Part shown: piece by piece, positions 5,762 to 9,557 of the stretch
Layout of the letters: each line of letters starts with the position of its first letter
Position numbering within the stretch: position 1 is the first letter of the stretch
Assembly: GCA_025453855.1 (NCBI GenBank)
Contig: JALOPO010000055.1
Location: 1-9,557, forward strand
Reading direction: 5' to 3'
DNA length: 9,557 bases
DNA from: Gemmatimonadaceae bacterium
GTDB taxonomy: Bacteria; Gemmatimonadota; Gemmatimonadetes; Gemmatimonadales; Gemmatimonadaceae
Position numbers and translations under genes: made by a program
The notes under the pieces: model-generated
Database searches by the model: none
Told to the model about the DNA's origin: nothing
What the model saw: only the letters and a program-made list of their open reading frames with translations

Positions 5762-6466
5762 ATGTTCGGGATCCTGCTCGAGTCGGCGGCACCGCGGCGG
5801 CGCGCACTGGGCGGCACCATCGGTTCGGTCGTCGTGCACACCGCGGTCATCGCCGGCGCCATCGCGGCGACGCACCAGACCGCGATCCGGCTCGAGAAGC
5901 CGGAGGAGCTCGCGATCGTCTACCACGCACCTGCCGCACCGCCGCCACCGCTCCCGGCGGCGCCCCGCACGGGCGGTGCGGTGCCGTCGCCGACGGCCGC
6001 GCCGGTGGTCGGTCCGGTGATCGTCCCTCCGGTCGACATGCGCGACGGCATCCCGCCGGTCGACCTCGGCGCCGTCGGCAGCGACGCCCCGCCGACCTTC
6101 GCCGCCGCCCCGGTGGCACGACAGGGCGGCGAGCAGGCGTCGTCCCCGGCGCCCGGCGCGGGGCAGCCGTTCACCGACCGCGAGGTCGACCAGCCGGCGA
6201 TGGCGCGCCCCGACAATCCGGTGCCGCCCTATCCCGAGCCGCTGCGCGCGGCGGGGCGTGACGGCGAGGCGTTGCTGCAGTTCGTCGTCGACACCGCCGG
6301 TCGGGCCGAGCCCGGCTCGGTGCGCGTCCTGCAGGCCACCGATCCGCTCTTCGGCGAGGCCGTGCGCGCCACGCTCCCGCGCATGCGCTTCATCCCCGCG
6401 ACGGTGGCCGGGCGCCCGGTGCGGATGCTGGTCCAGCAGCGCTATGCGTTCGGGATCGGCCGATAG
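5762..6466 (+). CDS. TonB-family energy transducer, stand-alone copy
   Basis: This 234-aa inner-membrane protein of the TonB family passes proton-motive energy from ExbB/ExbD to outer-membrane receptors. Residues 1-15 are cytoplasmic and basic, and the single signal-anchor helix is about 16-37 (containing GTIGSVVVHTAVIAGAIAA). A Pro/Ala-rich periplasmic spacer (about 55-150, with APPPPLPAAP) leads to the TonB C-terminal domain (about 153-232): VPPYPEPLRAAGRDGEALLQ, FVVDTAGRAEPGSVRVL, LPRMRFIPATVAGRPVRMLV. The ATG at 5762 is chosen because GGAGG (5750-5754) lies seven bases upstream, whereas the ATG at 5756 would touch it, and because MFG matches the MFD start of the second copy. It is single-gene: an 11-bp operator-like array precedes it and a hairpin overlaps its stop codon. 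The spacer is Pro/Ala-based, unlike the Lys/Glu-rich spacer of its paralogue. Confidence 0.9.
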   Translation: MFGILLESAAPRRRALGGTIGSVVVHTAVIAGAIAATHQTAIRLEKPEELAIVYHAPAAPPPPLPAAPRTGGAVPSPTAAPVVGPVIVPPVDMRDGIPPVDLGAVGSDAPPTFAAAPVARQGGEQASSPAPGAGQPFTDREVDQPAMARPDNPVPPYPEPLRAAGRDGEALLQFVVDTAGRAEPGSVRVLQATDPLFGEAVRATLPRMRFIPATVAGRPVRMLVQQRYAFGIGR

Positions 6467-6490
6467 CGGCGCGCGGTACGCGCGCGCCGC
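6466..6490 (+). terminator. Hairpin overlapping the stop of the first tonB
   Basis: A perfect 10-bp inverted repeat (6466-6475 with 6481-6490, arm GCGGCGCGCG) encloses a 5-base loop, GTACG. Its first base is the last base of the TAG stop. There is no T-tract. Size and loop resemble the hairpin behind the kinase gene (5490-5514). It suggests that the first tonB gene is transcribed separately from the operon that follows. Confidence 0.5.
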
Positions 6491-6576
6491 GGAATGCAAC
6501 CGCCCTCGACCGTACGACGTCGAGCGATTCGCCGGGCGACGCGCGGCGACGGCGGCTGGTGCGCGTCCGGCATGGA

Positions 6577-6642
6577 TGACGACCGCGTCACGCACGCTTC
6601 ACCGTTTCCTAATCCACGCCCCATTCCGCCCTCACGGGCGGC
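6577..6642 (+). promoter_or_regulatory. Second 11-bp phased repeat run before the tonB-exbB-exbD operon
   Basis: Six 11-base units start at 6577 (TGAC), 6588 (TCAC), 6599 (TCAC), 6610 (TAAT), 6621 (CCAT) and 6632 (TCAC). Three are exact TCAC and the others differ from TCAC or TCAT at one position or two (CCAT and TAAT from TCAT, TGAC from TCAC), again with C/G-rich tails. The period equals that of the array before the first tonB. A -10-like TAGCAT at 6646-6651 lies just downstream, as expected of a promoter where an activator replaces the -35 element, and the gene starts at 6696. The match is less regular than the first array, so the call leans partly on the parallel between them. Confidence 0.45.
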
Positions 6643-6695
6643 GCCTAGCATTCGCGCGTCCCGATCGACCTCCACCCGATCTCGGTAGAGGGGAA

Positions 6696-7406
6696 ATGTT
6701 CGACAACCTGATCGAATCGAAGGCGAAGAAGCAGAAGCGCTTCGGCGGCACGCTCGTGTCGTTCGTGGTGCACGCCGCGGTCATCAGCTTCATGGTCTGG
6801 GTCACCTCCAAGACGGCGACGGCGCTCGAGAAGCCGAAGGAGGAGAAGATCCAGCTGACCGAGGTGAAGAAGGAAGAGCCGAAGCCGGAGCCCAAGGAGC
6901 CGCCGCCGCCCGACGTGGTGGTGTCGAACAATCCGCCGCCGAAGGGCTTCCAGGTGCTCACGCCGCCGATCGACGTCCCGGACGTCATCCCGGAAGTGGA
7001 CCTGAACCGCAAGGCGACCGACGAGGCCGACTTCTCCGGCAAGGGCGTGGCGGGCGGCACCTCGAAGGGCGTCGAGGGCGGCACCGGGCCGGTCATCAGC
7101 GACCAGCCCTACTTCGACTTCCAGGTCGAGAAGCCGGCCATGGCGCTCCCGGGCAACCCGGCGCCGAACTACCCCGAGATGCTGCGCTCCTCGGGCGTCG
7201 AGGGCGAGGCGATGATGCAGTTCGTGGTCGACACCGTGGGTCGCGCCGAGCCGGGCTCGATCAAGGTGATCAAGGCGTCGCACGAGCTCTTCGGCGCCGC
7301 CGTCAAGGCGGTGCTGCCGCGCATGAAGTTCGTGCCGGCCGAAGTGGGCGGGCGCAAGGTCCGCATGCTCGTGCAGCAGTCGTTCGCGTTCGGCCTCAAT
7401 CGCTGA
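6696..7406 (+). CDS. tonB: TonB-family energy transducer, first gene of the exb operon
   Basis: The protein has 236 aa. Residues 1-16 are cytoplasmic and Lys-rich (MFDNLIESK...KKQKR). The signal-anchor helix is about 17-37 (GGTLVSFVVHAAVISFMVWV). The periplasmic spacer is charged and proline-rich at 45-75 (EKPKEEKIQL, EEPKPEPKEPPPP), the familiar TonB EP/KP style, and a Gly-rich stretch (about 114-131) follows. The TonB C-terminal domain is about 153-234: APNYPEMLRSSGVEGEAMMQ, FVVDTVGRAEPGSIKVI, LPRMKFVPAEVGGRKVRMLV. AGAGGGG a few bases before ATG 6696 is a good ribosome site. exbB follows after 43 bases with no hairpin between, and two exbD genes follow, so this is probably the main TonB of that motor. 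Its C-terminal domain is clearly paralogous to that of the upstream TonB, sharing FVVDT.GRAEPGS and VRMLVQQ. Confidence 0.93.
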   Translation: MFDNLIESKAKKQKRFGGTLVSFVVHAAVISFMVWVTSKTATALEKPKEEKIQLTEVKKEEPKPEPKEPPPPDVVVSNNPPPKGFQVLTPPIDVPDVIPEVDLNRKATDEADFSGKGVAGGTSKGVEGGTGPVISDQPYFDFQVEKPAMALPGNPAPNYPEMLRSSGVEGEAMMQFVVDTVGRAEPGSIKVIKASHELFGAAVKAVLPRMKFVPAEVGGRKVRMLVQQSFAFGLNR

Positions 7407-7449
7407 CCGGACTCCCGGTCCTCCACCCGCGTTCTAGGAGACGACGACA

Positions 7450-8181
7450 ATGGATATGGCAGAGCTCTGGCACTCGATGGGCTGGTTCGCGAAGGGCATC
7501 GTCTACACCCTCGCGATCATGTCGATCTGGTCGCTGACCGTGATGTTCAGCAAGTGGTGGAACTTCCGCTCGGCGCAGGCCGAGACCAAGCGCTTCGCGC
7601 CGGAGTTCTCGCAGTTCCTCGAGGAGGACAACCTCGGCGAGGCGATCAAGCTCGCCGAGACGTACAAGAAGTCGCACGTCGCCAAGGTCCTCGGCGGCGC
7701 GCTCGGCGAGATCCGCCCGCTGATCCAGGACGGCTCGGTCACCGTGTCGGACATCAACACGGCCGAGCGCGCGGTGGAGCGCGAGATGCTGATGACGATC
7801 GTGAACATGAAGCGCGGCAACGGCATCCTCGCCACGGTCGGCGCCACGGCCCCCTTCGTCGGGCTGCTCGGCACCACGATGGGCATCGTGAATGCCTTCA
7901 CGTCGATGGCCGCGTCGGGCTCGGGCGGCATCACGGCGATCGCCGCCGGCGTCGCCGAGGCGCTCATCACGACGGCCTTCGGCATCGGCGTCGCGATCCC
8001 GGCGGTGTGGGCGTACAACTATTTCCAGACGAAGATCGACAACCTCACGGCCGAGATGACCTACACCTCGAAGGAGATGATCGACTATCTCATCAAGGGT
8101 GTCTCGGGCGAGTTCGGCCGGTCGCGCTTCACGCGCGAGTTCAACACGACCGCGCCGGGCCAGACGCCGATCTCGAAGTAA
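7450..8181 (+). CDS. exbB: ExbB-family (MotA/TolQ/ExbB) proton channel protein
   Basis: This 243-aa inner-membrane protein forms the pentameric proton-channel scaffold of the TonB motor. The first helix is about residues 12-34 (FAKGIVYTLAIMSIWSLTVM). A long cytoplasmic segment (about 36-120) follows, with helices such as NLGEAIKLAETYKKSHVAKV and NTAERAVEREML. The second helix, about 127-150, holds the family signature ATVGATAPFVGLLGTTMGIV, and the third is about 162-190 (AAGVAEALITTAFGIGVAIP), followed by a cytoplasmic tail. AGGAG lies about nine bases before ATG 7450. It sits between tonB and two exbD genes, which favours ExbB over TolQ; no TolA, TolB or Pal gene is nearby. Residue use is less Arg-rich than in the two-component genes, as expected for a conserved membrane protein. 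Confidence 0.95.
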   Translation: MDMAELWHSMGWFAKGIVYTLAIMSIWSLTVMFSKWWNFRSAQAETKRFAPEFSQFLEEDNLGEAIKLAETYKKSHVAKVLGGALGEIRPLIQDGSVTVSDINTAERAVEREMLMTIVNMKRGNGILATVGATAPFVGLLGTTMGIVNAFTSMAASGSGGITAIAAGVAEALITTAFGIGVAIPAVWAYNYFQTKIDNLTAEMTYTSKEMIDYLIKGVSGEFGRSRFTREFNTTAPGQTPISK

Positions 8182-8220
8182 CGCCGGTCCCCGATTCCAC
8201 GAGACGAGGAGCATCGTTCC

Positions 8221-8706
8221 ATGGGTATGAGTGTCTCCAGCGGCGGCGGCGTGAAGGCCGAGCCGAACGTGACGCCCATGATCGACGTCATGCTCGTGCT
8301 CCTGATCATCTTCATGATCGTGGTGCCGCAGATCCAGGCCGGGTTCAAGGCGCAGCCGCCGACCGGCCAGAACATCAAGCAGCATCCCGAGGATGAGAAC
8401 ACCGACCAGGTGCTCGGCATCGATCGGAATGGGCAGTACTTCCTGAACAAGCGCCAGATCGACAATGCCCAGCTCGAGGCGCTCGTGACGGACATCTACA
8501 CCAAGCGGACCGTCGACAAGATCATGTACGTCAAGGCCGACAAGGGCCTCGCGTACGGCAAGGTCCAGGACGCGCTCGACATCATCGCCAAGGGTGGCGT
8601 GCGCGTCTCGGGGCTCATCACCGACCAGACGCCGGGGACCGAGTCCACGGTCGAAGGCGACATCCCGAAGGTCGAGGGGCCGATGGTCCCCGGGGGGAAG
8701 AAGTAA
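8221..8706 (+). CDS. exbD: ExbD-family biopolymer transport protein, first copy
   Basis: This 161-aa protein is anchored by one helix (about residues 22-37) after a short cytoplasmic start. The helix carries the conserved proton-binding aspartate D22 in PNVTPMIDVMLVLLIIFMIV. The periplasmic domain follows (about 60-135: DQVLGIDRNGQYFLNKRQID, then DKIMYVKADKGLAYGKVQDA). A C-terminal extension rich in Gly, Pro and charged residues (about 137-161, ending MVPGGKK) makes it longer than a typical ExbD of about 140 aa. An ExbD dimer sits inside the ExbB pentamer and couples proton flow to TonB movement. AGGAG lies nine bases before ATG 8221, 39 bases after exbB. Its TAA overlaps the ATG of the next exbD by one base (TAATG), so the two are translationally coupled. 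Confidence 0.95.
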   Translation: MGMSVSSGGGVKAEPNVTPMIDVMLVLLIIFMIVVPQIQAGFKAQPPTGQNIKQHPEDENTDQVLGIDRNGQYFLNKRQIDNAQLEALVTDIYTKRTVDKIMYVKADKGLAYGKVQDALDIIAKGGVRVSGLITDQTPGTESTVEGDIPKVEGPMVPGGKK

Positions 8707-9116
8707 TGGGGATGAGCACCGGTGGCGGCGGCGGGGGTCTCAACAACGAGATCAACGTGACGCCCATGATCGACGTGCTGCTCGTGCTGCTGATCATCTT
8801 CATGGTCATCGTCCCGATGGCTCGGAAGACGGTCGACGTGCAGCTCCCGGACCCGACGCCGGTGGCCGCGCCACCGACCGAGTCGACGAACATCGTCCTC
8901 GAGGTCCTGCCGGGCGAGAAGTACAAGATCAACTCGGAGGAGGTCACCAAGCCGAACCTGGCGAACCGCCTCAAGGAGATCTACGGCCCCCGCCCCGACA
9001 AGATCATCTTCGTCAAGGGCGACAGCACGGTGACGTACCAGGACGTGATCTTCGCCATGGACGTCTCGCGCGGCGCGGGCGTGAAGGTCATCGGCATCAC
9101 GCCGAAGCCGAAGTAA
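8706..9116 (+). CDS. exbD: ExbD-family biopolymer transport protein, second copy
   Basis: This 136-aa protein of normal ExbD length starts with a Gly-rich cytoplasmic segment (MGMSTGGGGGG). The single helix, about residues 23-40, has the conserved aspartate D23 in NVTPMIDVLLVLLIIFMVIV. The periplasmic domain is about 55-134 (STNIVLEVLPGEKYKINSEE, DKIIFVKGDSTVTYQDVIFA, ending GVKVIGITPKPK). It shares INVTPMIDV-type and DKI..VK segments with the first copy, but their linkers and C-termini differ, so the two could form a heterodimer in one motor or serve separate TonB proteins. The start codon overlaps the previous stop (TAATG). It is the last gene of the operon; a strong hairpin begins 38 bases after its TAA. 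Confidence 0.95.
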   Translation: MGMSTGGGGGGLNNEINVTPMIDVLLVLLIIFMVIVPMARKTVDVQLPDPTPVAAPPTESTNIVLEVLPGEKYKINSEEVTKPNLANRLKEIYGPRPDKIIFVKGDSTVTYQDVIFAMDVSRGAGVKVIGITPKPK

Positions 9117-9153
9117 GGCACCCGTCGCGCCGTCCGCGCGCCGGTCCGGCTGG

Positions 9154-9187
9154 CGAGGGGCGATCCGCAACCGCGGGTCGCCCCTCG
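9154..9187 (+). terminator. Terminator of the tonB-exbB-exbD-exbD operon
   Basis: Arms 9154-9168 and 9173-9187 pair over 15 positions with one G-U wobble around the 4-base loop AACC. It is the strongest hairpin in the window. It is followed by TGGCATTTCC, which has only a short T run. It lies 38 bases after the second exbD stop and fits an intrinsic terminator, or a Rho-assisted end, of this operon. Confidence 0.65.
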
Positions 9188-9295
9188 TGGCATTTCCGTG
9201 CCGGCCATCGCCACGCTCGTGACGAGCCACTGACTCGCGCGCCGAACTCTGGTGGCGCCGCGTCACGGCGACGCGGCCGCAACGCGAGGTCCTGC

Positions 9296-9557
9296 ATGAC
9301 GCTCCCCGACAATCCGTGGAACCGGCTCACCGGCCATGTCGTCGACTCGGCCCTCAAGGTCCACACCATCCTCGGTCCGGGCCTGCTGGAGCACGTCTAC
9401 ACCGAATGCCTTGCCCGCGAACTGCGGAACCGTGGTCTCGAGGTCCAGCAGCAGCTCCCCGTCCCGCTGGTCTACGAGGGACAGCTGCTCGACATGAGCT
9501 TCCGCCTCGACATGCTCGTGGCGCACGAGGTCGTCGTCGAGGTCAAGGCGGTGCAGA
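9296..9557 (+). CDS. GxxExxY-family protein (partial, runs off the window)
   Basis: The first 87 residues are present and the frame is open at the window end. The name-giving motif is G29-L-L-E32-H-V-Y35 in LGPGLLEHVYTECLARELRN. A further region, VPLVYEGQLLDMSFRLDMLV, is followed by VVVEVKAVQ. D72 with E82 and K84 forms a PD-(D/E)xK-like arrangement, and the family is regarded as nuclease-fold proteins of unknown role, usually about 120-135 aa. GAGG six bases before ATG 9296 supports the start. The gene stands alone after the exb operon terminator, with no partner gene visible inside the window. Such genes are common singletons, often several per genome, in Gemmatimonadota, Bacteroidota and others. 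About 40 residues are probably missing. Confidence 0.88.
   Translation, partial: MTLPDNPWNRLTGHVVDSALKVHTILGPGLLEHVYTECLARELRNRGLEVQQQLPVPLVYEGQLLDMSFRLDMLVAHEVVVEVKAVQ

Noticed and set aside
7450..9116. TolQ-TolR or MotA-type assignment for the motor genes
   Set aside because: The genes follow a TonB gene in one operon, no tolA, tolB or pal is present, and no peptidoglycan-binding MotB-type domain is seen.
9296..9557. GxxExxY protein as part of a toxin-antitoxin or defence module
   Set aside because: No partner gene is visible in the window and the family is usually found as singletons, so a system call would be unsupported.

Overview
The window is very GC-rich bacterial DNA, and its coding regions take G or C at nearly every third codon position. 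A TonB whose N-terminus reads MFDNLIESK, followed by exbB and two adjacent exbD genes, together with a GxxExxY protein, fits a Gemmatimonadota-type Gram-negative. That placement is an inference from gene style; no rRNA or other marker gene is present.

Layout, left to right. (1) 2-88 is the 3' tail of an unidentified gene, closed by a hairpin terminator at 101-134. (2) 182-887 holds a BON-domain protein gene and a tiny basic protein gene one base behind it. (3) On the minus strand, 977-2554 is one open frame. It encodes a ThrE-type (DUF1212 + DUF3815) threonine/serine exporter and then, without any stop, a complete DUF1328/YtjA small membrane protein. A perfect 12-bp hairpin at 919-957 separates these convergent units. 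(4) 2712-5479 on the plus strand encodes a 126-aa protein of unknown function, an OmpR/PhoB-family response regulator and its histidine kinase, ended by a hairpin at 5490-5514. (5) 5762-6466 is a stand-alone TonB-family gene ended by a hairpin at 6466-6490. (6) 6696-9116 is a tight tonB-exbB-exbD-exbD operon ended by a strong hairpin at 9154-9187. (7) 9296 to the window end is the start of a GxxExxY-family protein.

How the parts may work together. ExbB and ExbD form the proton-driven inner-membrane motor, and TonB carries its energy to outer-membrane transporters. Two TonB proteins with very different periplasmic spacers sit beside one motor operon, so they may share it or serve different receptors. 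The sensor kinase and response regulator lie directly upstream.

The most striking non-coding structure is a run of ten 11-bp direct units at 5563-5672, between the kinase gene and the first tonB. All six TCAT tetranucleotides in that intergenic region share one 11-bp phase. A shorter, weaker run with the same period (TCAC/TAAT/CCAT/TCAC) lies at 6577-6642, upstream of the second tonB. An 11-bp direct-repeat period is the spacing of PhoB/OmpR-family binding sites, so I infer that a regulator of this family, perhaps the one encoded here, controls both tonB units. Other points of note are the ThrE frame that lacks its last membrane helix and runs into DUF1328, and the roughly 70-residue disordered tail on the kinase.
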